Positions 24,448 to 33,807 of a stretch of 64,000 nucleotides of DNA are shown one piece after another. The notes below the pieces were generated by a model. The model was not told where the DNA came from and made no database searches. It saw only the letters and a list, made by a program, of their open reading frames with translations. Position numbers and translations under genes: made by a program. Position 1 is the stretch's first letter; each line of letters begins with the position of its first letter. Source of the stretch: Candidatus Zixiibacteriota bacterium. Its GTDB lineage: Bacteria > Zixibacteria > MSB-5A5 > GN15 > JAAZOE01. The stretch is from positions 186,001 to 250,000 of the forward strand of contig JAZGGI010000028.1 of the NCBI GenBank assembly GCA_036480375.1, given 5' to 3'.

Positions 24448-25812
24448 ATGGGACGGATAATTGAAATAGACATTGAGGATTTGGCTTATAACGGCAAATC
24501 GATTGGGTACGATAACGGCAAAGTGACTTTTGTCAAGGGGGGCTTGCCGGGGGAACGGGTCGAAGCGCTGATTATTAAATCCAGGAGAAATTATAATCAG
24601 GCGAAACTTTTAAAAATTATTACCAAAGCGCCGGAGCGAATCGAAGCGGTCTGTAAGCATTATGATATATGCGGCGGTTGTATCTGGCAGGACTTAGAGT
24701 ATACGCGGCAGCTTTATTATAAGCGTCGCCAGGTTATAGCCTGCCTTGAGCATGTCGGAGGTTTGAAGGATATTAATGTTGAGGAGATAACTCCTTCTCC
24801 GGATGTTTTCTTTTATCGCAATAAAATGGAATATTCATTTCATGTTCTGGCGACTCGGGACGGGCGGGAGCAGTTCGTATTGGGACTGCATGAGCGAGGG
24901 CGGTTTGACCACATTTTTGATATCGAGGAATGTCACCTGCAATCGCAATTATCCAACCGCATCGTGCGAAAATTGCGGGAAATAATCGGGGAATTATCAA
25001 TACCGGTTTATGATTTGATTACACATCGGGGATTTATGAGGTTTGTGATTATTCGGGAGGGAAAAAATACGGGACAGGTGATGGTGAATATCGTCACCGG
25101 TGAAGGGGATTTCAAAAATAAAGATGAGTTTACGTCTCGACTTATTGCCGCCTTTCCTGAAATTACGACTATAGCGTGGACGGTCAATCCGGAAAAGTCG
25201 AATATTGCCAGGGGCGAGGTCAGGGAGATATTGCGTGGTCCCGGGTATATTTATGAAGAGATACTCGGGTATAAATTTCGTATAAATCCGGGAGCGTTTT
25301 TTCAAACTAACAGCCGTCAGACTGAAGCTTTATATCGTTGTGCGATTGAGCTGGCCGATATTAAAACCGGTGATACGGTTCTTGATTTGTATTGCGGGGC
25401 GGGAACGATTGGAATTTGCGCGTCGGAAAACGCGGATGAAATTGTGGGGATTGAAATTGAGGAAGAATCGGTCACGGCGGCTGTTGAAAATGCGAAAATA
25501 AATAATCTGGGAAATTGCTCGTTTTATTGCGGACCGGTTCGCAAAGTTATGCTCGATAATAATCTGAAGAATAAATCATTTTCTGCGATATTTTTAGATC
25601 CGCCTCGAGCCGGTATGCACCCTAAAGCGTTAAAACGTTTGCTTGAGATTGGGGCTCAACGGATTATCTATATTTCCTGCAACCCGGCTACTTTTTCAAG
25701 AGACGCGGCGGAAATCGTCAATAGCGGGTATAATCTCGAAAAAATAGTCCCTTTTGATATGTTTCCACATACGATGCATATTGAGCTTATTTCTCTCTTT
25801 ACAACTTCGTAA
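24448..25812 (+). CDS. rlmD: 23S rRNA (uracil-C5)-methyltransferase, RlmD family
   Basis: The 454-residue protein has an N-terminal TRAM domain (residues 1-58), then cysteines C69, C75 and C78 (CKHYDICGGC) plus a later cysteine near residue 158 (EECHLQ) for a 4Fe-4S cluster. The SAM domain carries VLDLYCGAGTIG, LDPPRAGMHPKAL and the catalytic cysteine in YISCNPATFSRD. RlmD methylates U1939; the related RlmCD also methylates U747, so the exact target is uncertain. Confidence 0.87.
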   Translation: MGRIIEIDIEDLAYNGKSIGYDNGKVTFVKGGLPGERVEALIIKSRRNYNQAKLLKIITKAPERIEAVCKHYDICGGCIWQDLEYTRQLYYKRRQVIACLEHVGGLKDINVEEITPSPDVFFYRNKMEYSFHVLATRDGREQFVLGLHERGRFDHIFDIEECHLQSQLSNRIVRKLREIIGELSIPVYDLITHRGFMRFVIIREGKNTGQVMVNIVTGEGDFKNKDEFTSRLIAAFPEITTIAWTVNPEKSNIARGEVREILRGPGYIYEEILGYKFRINPGAFFQTNSRQTEALYRCAIELADIKTGDTVLDLYCGAGTIGICASENADEIVGIEIEEESVTAAVENAKINNLGNCSFYCGPVRKVMLDNNLKNKSFSAIFLDPPRAGMHPKALKRLLEIGAQRIIYISCNPATFSRDAAEIVNSGYNLEKIVPFDMFPHTMHIELISLFTTS

Positions 25813-25927
25813 GCCGTTATCTTCCCCAAAATTATATTATACGCCCCGAAGTATTTAAGAACTGAATTGAAAGACCCGATAATCTTTAATAGGAAACTAT
25901 AATATCCTGTAAGAGGTTAGCGGTTTT

Positions 25928-26116
25928 ATGAATGACTGTAACGAAGAAAATTATAATTTTTCATCTGAGTCCGGGACGTTGGAATTTCAGAAGCGATTGG
26001 TTGAGGTCTTTTGCGATGAATTGAACATTCTTCGCGAAGCGGATAGCGAGGCACGTTCCCGATTATACGATCAGGCAGAATTTATCGGAGGTCAAATTAT
26101 TAGGGGCGAAAGATAA
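25928..26116 (+). CDS. Small hypothetical protein upstream of YhaN-like gene
   Basis: This 62-residue acidic protein (MNDCNEENYNFSSESGTLEFQ...) is helical in its second half. Its stop abuts the ATG of the AAA gene at 26117, so it is translationally linked and may be a partner of that protein. I know no family for it. Confidence 0.5.
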   Translation: MNDCNEENYNFSSESGTLEFQKRLVEVFCDELNILREADSEARSRLYDQAEFIGGQIIRGER

Positions 26117-28222
26117 ATGCTTTCAGAGCTTTATATAAAATCAATCAGGTTTGAGAATTTTGGGCCGTTTAATGATTTGGACATAACTTTTGAACCCGGA
26201 ATCAATCAGATTATCGGGCCAAATGAAAGCGGCAAAACGGTTATGATGAAGGGGCTTATGACGGCTATATCAGTACCGGCTGATAGCTTTGATAGTACAA
26301 ATTCTCCAAATAGTATGATTTCCTCAAGTACCTGTCTGAGCGTTGTGATTTCAAATTGTCAGCTTAACTATTTGCTTATCAGGAACTATGCGCAGAAAAC
26401 AGATAAACTGCTAATGGAAAACGGGGAAGAATTTACCAGTAAATCGGTGGAGGAAGAGCTATGCCGGATATTCGGGAAGGGATATTTATCCAGACTTTCG
26501 GAATTAATTTATTTTTCATCCTACTCTTCTCATCCGATTGAAGGTGTTGGTGAATTATTGCGGTTCGTTCTGGAGGAACCGGTATTTGAAAGTTATGACC
26601 CGGCGGGAGCAGATAAAGCAATTCAAGATGAAGTTGAAAATCTTGAAAACGGCACCGGTGACGATTTAAATAGTCTGCAATATATATCTAATAAGATAAG
26701 TGAACGCTTAAAGAAAGAATCGTCAATTGAGACAAGTCTCGATCACCTAAAGAAGAAAAATGCAGAATTGGAATCGATCCGTGATCAGGCAAAAGAACTC
26801 GATTCGGAAATTTCACAATTAAAATGCGAGATTGAAGGGGCGGTTGAATACGGTCAAATCAATAATCGGATGGATGATTTGCAGCTGAGATTGGAAAATC
26901 ATTTATCAATATATTCTCGCGCTTCACAGATTTCTGATGATCTGGATCGCATTGAAAAAGAACTCGATAGGCTCAATGTCCCCGAAGCGGATGAGATGGA
27001 AGGCTTTTGCAGGCAGAAGGAAGCTCTTACAGAAGTTATAGACGCGGCCAAAGACAAGATGGACGATTTAATCATTTTGAGGAATAATTCCGGGCGAGGG
27101 TTTGCCCTGACATCGCTACTTTTGGTGTTAATGTGTTTCGTGTATGTATTTCAGAATAACGGTTATTTGGAGACCGGTTTTATATCGCAATATATTCCTG
27201 TGGCAATTATGCTGGTTCTGGGGTTCTGGTTTTTCAGATTGGGAATGTACTCATTCCGTCAGTCAAGGAAAACCAGAGCAACCAAAGAATTCAGGGCGGA
27301 AGTCGCGCGTCTCGATGGACTCTATGGGGCCATAAACAGCAAGTATGGGTTGGGCGCGGCCGATCCGGTAGAAGCTTTGCAGGGAGAGATACGACGAAGG
27401 CAAATTTTGGAAATGGGTTTTGAAAATTTATCAGGGACGATTGGCCATCTATCGGAAGACAAGGGTATGGAATATCTCAGCGAGCTAAAAGGAAAAATGG
27501 AGGCGGAACTGGCCGAACTGAATAAGAAGCTGTCATCGGTTAAGAAATATGCCGGAGCGTCTAATAGAATTCCGGAATTGGAAGAGGAATTGACGGCCCG
27601 GAGAGTTAGATTGAACCCCCTAAATGAGCGGATTACCGTTCTTGCCGGAGAATGTCAGGATATTGCTCGACTCGAATCAGAGCTTAAAGAGCTGGATAAG
27701 GAAATTGAAGAGTTTAAAGGAAATTTTAAGGACATCAATGAGAAGATAGAGGTGTTGAAGATAACTCGGTTGGCGTTGAATCGAGCGGCCAATCGCATTA
27801 TTGAGAATACATATGAAGAATATAACAATCATGCCTCGGGATATATCAGGCGGTTGACTTCGGGCCGACATGACGGCGTCCGTTTCAGAAGAGATATACA
27901 AACGTTAGAAGCAAGATCGAATAATTCTCAACCATGGCTGGAGGTATCGCAATTCGAGTCATCTTCGCTTAAGGATGTGACTGAATTGAGTATATTCCTG
28001 TCAATGGTATCGTCAAATCAACGAATTAGCTCATTGCCGTTATTTTTCTATCAGGCTGATTCTCGATTTGATATGGAAAGACGAAATAATTTGTATAAAA
28101 TTCTTAATCAGATGTCTTCTTCACGGCAAATAATTTATTTGGGAACGGAAAAAATAAATGCTTTGGGAAACTCGCATTCGATTAATTTGGAATCCTTACA
28201 TGTCCAATATGCATTAGTTTAA
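26117..28222 (+). CDS. YhaN/SbcC-like coiled-coil ATPase with degenerate C-terminal site
   Basis: The 701-residue protein starts with an SMC/RecF-like head (IRFENFGPF, Walker A GPNESGKT at residues 34-41). Long coiled coils at about 190-310 and 410-580 flank two hydrophobic helices (about 328-378), the layout of YhaN. The C-terminal head would normally show LSxGT and hhhhDDP. Here those places read SSLKDVTELSIFLSM and LPLFFYQADSRFD, so the signature and Walker B acids look altered. YhaN partners a YhaO-type nuclease in B. subtilis, but none is adjacent. The function is uncertain; membrane-linked DNA maintenance is a guess. Confidence 0.7.
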   Translation: MLSELYIKSIRFENFGPFNDLDITFEPGINQIIGPNESGKTVMMKGLMTAISVPADSFDSTNSPNSMISSSTCLSVVISNCQLNYLLIRNYAQKTDKLLMENGEEFTSKSVEEELCRIFGKGYLSRLSELIYFSSYSSHPIEGVGELLRFVLEEPVFESYDPAGADKAIQDEVENLENGTGDDLNSLQYISNKISERLKKESSIETSLDHLKKKNAELESIRDQAKELDSEISQLKCEIEGAVEYGQINNRMDDLQLRLENHLSIYSRASQISDDLDRIEKELDRLNVPEADEMEGFCRQKEALTEVIDAAKDKMDDLIILRNNSGRGFALTSLLLVLMCFVYVFQNNGYLETGFISQYIPVAIMLVLGFWFFRLGMYSFRQSRKTRATKEFRAEVARLDGLYGAINSKYGLGAADPVEALQGEIRRRQILEMGFENLSGTIGHLSEDKGMEYLSELKGKMEAELAELNKKLSSVKKYAGASNRIPELEEELTARRVRLNPLNERITVLAGECQDIARLESELKELDKEIEEFKGNFKDINEKIEVLKITRLALNRAANRIIENTYEEYNNHASGYIRRLTSGRHDGVRFRRDIQTLEARSNNSQPWLEVSQFESSSLKDVTELSIFLSMVSSNQRISSLPLFFYQADSRFDMERRNNLYKILNQMSSSRQIIYLGTEKINALGNSHSINLESLHVQYALV

Positions 28223-28267
28223 AAAATTCACTTTATTTCCTCTGGTCATGTATTATATTTAATCTCT

Positions 28268-28759
28268 ATGGCAAAAAAGAGTATTCAGGCTCCCTGGCGT
28301 TCAGAATTTATTTTGGGCGAAAAGGAGAAGGGTTGTCCTTTTTGTACTTTGGCAAGGATAAAAAGGCCGAGCATTAAGAACCTTTTATTGTACCAGACCG
28401 AAAAAAGCTATATCGTGATGAATAAGTTTCCCTATACGGGGGGGCATCTGCTTATTGTTCCCCGGCGACACGTGGGAGTTCTTGAACGATTGACTGATTT
28501 TGAGTCAGGGGAAATGATGCGACTCTGTCAATTATCGCTGAAAGTGATGAAGATAAATCTGCGCCCGAACGCGTTTAATCTCGGTATGAACCTGGGGCAA
28601 GCGGCGGGGGCGGGGATACCGCGACATTTACACATGCATATCGTTCCTCGTTGGATTGGCGATTCTAATTTCATGCCGACCGTTGGGGATACACGCGTTC
28701 ATTCGATACCGATGAAATTAATATATGAAACTTTGCTCAAGGGATTTTCTAAATTATGA
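28268..28759 (+). CDS. HIT family hydrolase/phosphorylase
   Basis: The 163-residue protein has the histidine triad HLHMHIVPRW (about residues 121-130), a CPFC pair near the start, and the strand MNKFPYTGGHLLIVPRRHV. It matches the Ap4A phosphorylase-like HIT branch, which acts on nucleotide diphosphate or tetraphosphate bonds. It overlaps the next gene by four bases (ATGA), an unusual partnership. Confidence 0.88.
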   Translation: MAKKSIQAPWRSEFILGEKEKGCPFCTLARIKRPSIKNLLLYQTEKSYIVMNKFPYTGGHLLIVPRRHVGVLERLTDFESGEMMRLCQLSLKVMKINLRPNAFNLGMNLGQAAGAGIPRHLHMHIVPRWIGDSNFMPTVGDTRVHSIPMKLIYETLLKGFSKL

Positions 28760-30372
28760 GTCCTCGCCGGATGCCCAATAAGGCAGAACTTTTGCGTTTA
28801 CAGAAACTGTATCGTACCGACAAGCGTATCGCTGAGATTTTGGGCGGTGGCGTGACTGAACATCTGGTTGCCTACTGGCGGCGCAAGAAAGGCATATCCA
28901 ATTATAGTTTTCCCAAGTTTTCCGAAAAGGAAATTTGCGAGGTTTGGGATCGGTTTGGAGACGATTTTCACGCCGGGCTGGAACTGGGGATTTCCAAGGC
29001 CGCGTTTTATAACTGGCGGCGGCGATATAAGATAGACAAAAAACCCGAGGCCCTGAAACTGGAACAGCTATCGCTTGAATTATATACTCGGGATAATCGG
29101 AGTCGTTTCCGATTGGGAAAAGGACGGCAAACGATTATACAAAAAATGGTATCTCAAAAGATCGGCGAAAAGGATATCCAATACGGGCAGGAGTATGAAA
29201 TTGAGCCGGATTTGATCGCCTTCGATAGAGAAGGGTGGAGTATCGTTCAGAAATTTCATAAACTGGGGACCACTTACGTTTGGAATTCCAACCGGGTCGC
29301 AGTCGGGCTTGACGGTATGACGGAGCATCAGAATCAGGTTGAAACGGCTTCAACGGGAAAAATCATCAGGGAATTCGTTCGGTTTCAGAATATAACAGGA
29401 TTTTTCGATATCGGTGAGGGTGATTTGTGCCTGGCGGTTCTGGAAAAGGGACTGGTTTTACCGGGGCAATTGGCGCTGGGGAATTGTAATCCATTGGCGG
29501 CAATGGGAGCTATCGGAGCGCTTTCTATAAGAATGGACGGTAACGAATTATCCGGAGTAATGTCAACGGGCAAGTATGAATTTAACGTACCCGAAACGCT
29601 CAAGGTGAATTTATCGGGCCGCTTACCCAGATCCGTATTTTCTCGCGACGTGATTCATCATGTTATTTCAAGTTTGGAGAACGGCGTCGCCGAGAATAAA
29701 ATTATTGAATTTTATGGCAGTGCAGTTGATCGCATGTCTGTTTCTGAGCGATTTACTCTGTGTGCCTTGAGTTCGGTGACCGGAGCGATAGGCGCAATAT
29801 GCCCTTATGACGCAACCATCCGGCGTTATATAAATTCAAGGGTTCAAAAGGCTTTCACACCAATACTGGCCGATCGAAATGCCGTATATTCGGCCGAATA
29901 CACATTTGACGTGAATTCAATCAAGCCCTGTTCTGCCGGCAACAAATCGATTAGAGAAATTAGGCCGATCGAGGAATTAAACGGGATTCCCATCCAATCG
30001 ATTTTTATCGGAGGCGCGGTTAACGGCAAGTTCGATGATTTGAAAATTTCGGCGGAAATTTTGAAGGGTAAAAAAATCGCCCCTGATGTCAGACTCTTTA
30101 TTCAGCCGGGTTCGCGTGCCGTTTATCTGGAGTCAGTTAAAAAAGGAATAATACGGGCATTTATTGAAGCGGGAGCCGTAATCGTTCCTCCGGGATGGAA
30201 TAATTCGATGAGCCAATCCAATTTTCTGGCTGATAACGAGAAGGGTCTTTCGACCGATTTTATTGATATTTCAGATTTGGATAAACAAATATATTTTGTG
30301 TCACCCGCTACCGCTTCGGCTTCGGCTTTGACGGGAAGAATTACCAGTCCCGCCGGATATGTTAAATTATAA
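28756..30372 (+). CDS. HTH-fused aconitase-superfamily protein lacking iron-sulphur ligands
   Basis: Residues 1-95 contain two helix-turn-helix-like segments (TDKRIAEILGGGVTEHLVAYWRRK and LELGISKAAFYNWRRR). Residues 150-538 align along their length with LeuC/aconitase large subunits: GLVLPG, MGAIGALSIRMDGNEL, IIEFYGSAVDRMSVSERFTL, ICPYDATIRRYI, KGKKIAPDVRLFIQPGS and FIEAGAVIVPPG. All three cluster cysteines are gone: FIGSCTN is FIGGAVN (418-423) and PGCSMC is PGWNNS (479-484). The catalytic SHT motif reads NPLAAMG. Catalysis is therefore unlikely, and a DNA- or ligand-binding regulator is inferred. It is translationally coupled to the HIT gene. Confidence 0.8.
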   Translation: MSPRRMPNKAELLRLQKLYRTDKRIAEILGGGVTEHLVAYWRRKKGISNYSFPKFSEKEICEVWDRFGDDFHAGLELGISKAAFYNWRRRYKIDKKPEALKLEQLSLELYTRDNRSRFRLGKGRQTIIQKMVSQKIGEKDIQYGQEYEIEPDLIAFDREGWSIVQKFHKLGTTYVWNSNRVAVGLDGMTEHQNQVETASTGKIIREFVRFQNITGFFDIGEGDLCLAVLEKGLVLPGQLALGNCNPLAAMGAIGALSIRMDGNELSGVMSTGKYEFNVPETLKVNLSGRLPRSVFSRDVIHHVISSLENGVAENKIIEFYGSAVDRMSVSERFTLCALSSVTGAIGAICPYDATIRRYINSRVQKAFTPILADRNAVYSAEYTFDVNSIKPCSAGNKSIREIRPIEELNGIPIQSIFIGGAVNGKFDDLKISAEILKGKKIAPDVRLFIQPGSRAVYLESVKKGIIRAFIEAGAVIVPPGWNNSMSQSNFLADNEKGLSTDFIDISDLDKQIYFVSPATASASALTGRITSPAGYVKL

Positions 30373-30417
30373 TATCCGTTGATTCAAACTCACCCGTAAA
30401 ATAACAATCGATTAATC

Positions 30418-30879
30418 TCAAAAGAAATATCGAATGCCGATAGCTCCTTCGATGTCAACGTCTGTCTTAGGATTCAAATCAAGAACCGGAACTAATTCGA
30501 AGAAGATTCCGAGAGGTGTATTAACCGGTAGATATTCCAGACCGACCGGAATGCGCACGCCGATAATATCATCATCCGGGCCTTCACCAAATTTCATTCT
30601 ACCGCCAATTCCGAAATAAACCGGCAATTCACCCTTTTGTACTTTTATGGCGGTAAAGTTGTGAACCAGGTAATCAAGGTGGAGGTGGAAGGAATTTTTT
30701 TCATCAAGGGACCAGGCCGCGGCCCCGGCAAGGGCTGTTTTTCCACCGGTCCAGAGTTTGAATGAGGGTCCGGTCGGTTCTCCGATGATGATGCCTAAGC
30801 CAAAATCTCCGTCTTTTGATATCGCGGACCCGGAGAATATTAAGACTACTAAAAAGAGAGTCGGTATTACTTTTTTCAT
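30418..30879 (-). CDS. Small outer-membrane-like protein
   Basis: This 153-residue protein has a signal peptide (MKKVIPTLFLVVLIFSGSAISK) and alternating strands with aromatic ends, finishing in IRYFF, a typical outer-membrane barrel terminus. GGAG precedes the ATG by about eight bases. It lies 79 bases after panC on the same strand and converges with the pseudo-aconitase gene. The function is unknown. Confidence 0.65.
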   Translation of the reverse strand: MKKVIPTLFLVVLIFSGSAISKDGDFGLGIIIGEPTGPSFKLWTGGKTALAGAAAWSLDEKNSFHLHLDYLVHNFTAIKVQKGELPVYFGIGGRMKFGEGPDDDIIGVRIPVGLEYLPVNTPLGIFFELVPVLDLNPKTDVDIEGAIGIRYFF

Positions 30880-30958
30880 TTTTGGTACTCCGTTTTTGCC
30901 TTGTTATTCAATAAAATCGATACTCATGCACAAATGTAGCTTATTGATGGATATGAAA

Positions 30959-31813
30959 TCAACTAATTTTCATGTTATCGATTAGACGCACCGGACCGAT
31001 TTTGACGGCCAACGATACAACGGTATTTTTATCGATCTTTTTTACCGGTCGGAGAGAATTCATTTCTGTAAACTCAATGTATTCAATATTTGCTGAAGGA
31101 GCTATCGTTGAAATAATACTCTTCATTTGATTTCTGATTGTATTGACATTTTTTTTTCCCGAAAGATATGTTTTTCTGGCATAAGTTAATGAGAGATATA
31201 AAGCGCGGGCTTCCCGTCGCTGGGTAGAATCCAAATAGTTGTTTCTTGACGACATGGCCAAACCGTCTTTTTCCCTGACAGTTGGACAAATAACGATTTT
31301 TATGGGCCAATTGAGGTCGGCGATCATTTTCCTTATGACCATAGCCTGCTGATAATCTTTCATACCGAACATGGCAAAATCGGGCTGAGTGATATTAAAT
31401 AATTTGGTCACGATTGTGGTCACACCTCGAAAATGATCGGAGCGTTGTTTGCTCTCTAATAAGGTTGTCAGGTTTTCAACGTTTACGAAGGTTTCAAAAT
31501 CATCCGGGTATATGTCTTTCATTTTGGGAATGAAGACGATCTGCCCTCCGGCGTTTTTAATTTTTTGAATATCTCCTTTTTCATCTCGAGGATAAATGTC
31601 AAAATCCTCATTCGGTGAGAATTGTGTGGGGTTGACAAATATTGTGGTAACGACAATATCAGCTTTTTTCAAACCTTGTTTTAACAGGGACATATGGCCG
31701 TCATGGAGATAACCCATTGTCGGTACTACGGCGATTGTTTTTCCGGCGCGAATTAATTTTCTTGAAAGAGCGCTCTGGGATTTGATACTGCGGATTATTT
31801 TGAAATTTTTCAT
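30959..31813 (-). CDS. panC: Pantothenate synthetase PanC
   Basis: The 284-residue protein has VPTMGYLHDGHMSLL (ATP-binding HxGH-type motif), TIFVNPTQFSPNEDFDIYPR, the pantoate-site region HFRGVTTIVTKLFN, and REKDGLAMSSRNNYL. It joins pantoate and beta-alanine with ATP. The ATG overlaps the panB stop by four bases (ATGA). It is the last enzyme gene of the folate/pantothenate operon; no panD is in the window. Confidence 0.95.
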   Translation of the reverse strand: MKNFKIIRSIKSQSALSRKLIRAGKTIAVVPTMGYLHDGHMSLLKQGLKKADIVVTTIFVNPTQFSPNEDFDIYPRDEKGDIQKIKNAGGQIVFIPKMKDIYPDDFETFVNVENLTTLLESKQRSDHFRGVTTIVTKLFNITQPDFAMFGMKDYQQAMVIRKMIADLNWPIKIVICPTVREKDGLAMSSRNNYLDSTQRREARALYLSLTYARKTYLSGKKNVNTIRNQMKSIISTIAPSANIEYIEFTEMNSLRPVKKIDKNTVVSLAVKIGPVRLIDNMKIS

Positions 31814-32631
31814 TCCATGAAGGATTCTTCTTCGTTGGGATAATTTCCGGATTTAACGTCATCCACGAACTGCCGAGCGGATTTGGCAATTTCTTCGGCG
31901 ACATTCGCATAACGTCGGACAAAGCGGGGCTTGAATTCTTCATATAATCCAATAATATCATTAATGACGAGGACCTGACCGTCGCAATAAGGCCCGGCTC
32001 CGATTCCGATGGTAGCCATTTTTACCTGTTTGGTAATTTCTGCGGCCAGCGGGGCGGTCATGAGTTCCAGCACACACGAGAAGCAACCGGCTTCATTGAG
32101 AGCCTGGGCTGATTCTATAAAGTAATTTCGGCCTTTTTCGCTGCGTCCCTGAACGCGGGCTCCTCCGATGCGATTTATAGATTGGGGCGTTAATCCGATA
32201 TGACCCATAACGGGGATACCGAGTTCGATAAGTCTTTTAACCGTGGGTACGATTTCGATCCCCCCCTCTAATTTGACGGCTTCGGCTCCAGCTTCTTTGA
32301 GGAATCGTCCGGCATTGACAATTGCGGTTTCCCGAGAAGATTGATATGACATAAACGGCATATCGGCTATGACGAGAGTTCTCTGGGAAGCGTCGGCCAC
32401 GGCGCGGGTGTGGTAGAGCATTTGCTCCATTTCGGCGGAAAGGGTAGTGTTTTTGCCGTAAATAACCATATTCAATGAATCGCCGACTAAGATGGAATCA
32501 ACTCCGTTTTCCTCAAGGATTCGTGCGGTGTAATAATCATAGGCGGTTAAAACTACAAGTTTTTCGCCTTTGCGTTTCTTTCGGAAAAAGGTTCGAGTCG
32601 TGACTTTATTATTTTTTTTAGTTACTGACAT
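31810..32631 (-). CDS. panB: Ketopantoate hydroxymethyltransferase PanB
   Basis: The 273-residue protein has LTAYDYYTARILEENGVDSILVGDSLNMVIYG, ADMPFMSYQSS, EAVKLEGG, PVMGHIGLTPQS and IGIGAGPYCDGQVLVINDIIG, all diagnostic for PanB. It adds a hydroxymethyl group from methylene-tetrahydrofolate to ketoisovalerate, which ties it to the folate genes upstream. It is coupled to panC downstream and lies 17 bases after the deoxynucleoside kinase gene. Confidence 0.95.
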   Translation of the reverse strand: MSVTKKNNKVTTRTFFRKKRKGEKLVVLTAYDYYTARILEENGVDSILVGDSLNMVIYGKNTTLSAEMEQMLYHTRAVADASQRTLVIADMPFMSYQSSRETAIVNAGRFLKEAGAEAVKLEGGIEIVPTVKRLIELGIPVMGHIGLTPQSINRIGGARVQGRSEKGRNYFIESAQALNEAGCFSCVLELMTAPLAAEITKQVKMATIGIGAGPYCDGQVLVINDIIGLYEEFKPRFVRRYANVAEEIAKSARQFVDDVKSGNYPNEEESFME

Positions 32632-32648
32632 CTTTGCGCCTGTTAATC

Positions 32649-33311
32649 CTATAGAACCCGGTTATCGATATCCCCTGCGGGGGCGTAATACATCGTTTGG
32701 GGTTGGGGCTTTTTGATTTGTTCAATTAAGTCATCCAGATGATGGGGATTTTTGATGAAATCGATGCTATCGGTTTTAACGACGAGAAGCGGAATATTGG
32801 TATAGTGAAAGAAGAAGGAGTTATAAGCATCGTTGAGTTCGTCGATATATTCGGCATTAATCGGTTTTTCGACAGATAGGTTTCTTTTACGAATCCGTTT
32901 AAGTATGACAGGAGTTGAAGCCTGCAGATAAATGACTAAATCCGGCCGTGCAATATCTCGCTTTAGAATCGAGGCCATTTTTTCATAGAGAGCGAATTCC
33001 CGTTCTGATAGAGTGACGGAAGCGAAGAGAGCGTCTTTCTCGAAAATATAATCGGCAATTATATGCTCGACGAATAAATCACGTTCAATCAGGGATTGAA
33101 GTTGCTGAAAGCGAGACAGGAGAAAAAATATTTGGGTGGGGAAAGCATATCGCTTGCGATGTTTATAGAAATCGGCGAGAAAAGGATTATTGAAAGTCTC
33201 TTCAAGCATAAGATCGGCGTTGATTTTTTCCGCCAGTAATTTGGCGAGGCTGGATTTCCCAACGCCGATTACTCCTTCAACGGCAATGTAACGAGGAATA
33301 TCGTCAGGCAC
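32649..33311 (-). CDS. Deoxynucleoside kinase
   Basis: From the GTG at 33311 the protein has 220 residues, starting VPDDIPRYIAVEGVIGVGKSS (P-loop at about residues 14-21). The GTG is preceded by GAGGAGG at six bases, which decides the start over an upstream ATG at 33359 inside folK. LEETFNNPF, a DRS-like region replaced by ADYIFEKDALFA, and LVIYLQASTPVILKRIRKRN are typical of the dAK/dGK/dCK family that salvages deoxynucleosides. It overlaps folK by eight bases, a common neighbour in FCB genomes. Confidence 0.88.
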   Translation of the reverse strand: MPDDIPRYIAVEGVIGVGKSSLAKLLAEKINADLMLEETFNNPFLADFYKHRKRYAFPTQIFFLLSRFQQLQSLIERDLFVEHIIADYIFEKDALFASVTLSEREFALYEKMASILKRDIARPDLVIYLQASTPVILKRIRKRNLSVEKPINAEYIDELNDAYNSFFFHYTNIPLLVVKTDSIDFIKNPHHLDDLIEQIKKPQPQTMYYAPAGDIDNRVL

Positions 33312-33807
33312 CGGTCGCCTCCTCAAAAGGCACGACACTTTGTTCTCCAAGATTTTCAATTAAATTCGCCAGGGGCCGGTGATCAATCGGATCAATAATA
33401 TCGGGTTCAATTTCTTTCAAGGGAATCAGGACAAATGCTCTTTGTTTCATGCGCGGGTGTGGAATTTCGAGGCGTTCGTTCTTAAAGATTCTATCACCAA
33501 AGAGGATAATGTCAATATCAATAACACGATTAACAAAAAAGCCTTTTCTTCTTCTTCCCAGCGATATTTCGAGCCGTTCGGCAACATCAAGAAGTTGTAC
33601 GGGTTTAAGGGCGCATTCGAGCTTGATGAGTTTATTTAGAAATTCGGGACAGCCTTCAGGGCAATCGAGGGGAACGGAACGATAAATCGACGATTCCGCC
33701 AAAAGTTTCAATCCCATAGATTCGGCCAGTTTTGCGGTGGCTTTTTTTAGGTAGCCGGCGCGGTCTCCGAGGTTTGAGCCGAGCGATAAAAAGACAATTT
33801 CATTCAT
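33304..33807 (-). CDS. folK: 2-amino-4-hydroxy-6-hydroxymethyldihydropteridine pyrophosphokinase FolK
   Basis: The 167-residue protein has FLSLGSNLGDR at the start, then SSIYRSVPLDCPEGCPEFLN, RRRKGFFVNRVIDIDIILFGD and LEIPHPRMKQRAFVLIPL. These are the substrate- and ATP-site motifs of FolK, which transfers pyrophosphate to the pterin before dihydropteroate synthesis. It overlaps folB (eight bases) and the kinase gene (eight bases). Confidence 0.93.
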   Translation of the reverse strand: MNEIVFLSLGSNLGDRAGYLKKATAKLAESMGLKLLAESSIYRSVPLDCPEGCPEFLNKLIKLECALKPVQLLDVAERLEISLGRRRKGFFVNRVIDIDIILFGDRIFKNERLEIPHPRMKQRAFVLIPLKEIEPDIIDPIDHRPLANLIENLGEQSVVPFEEATGA

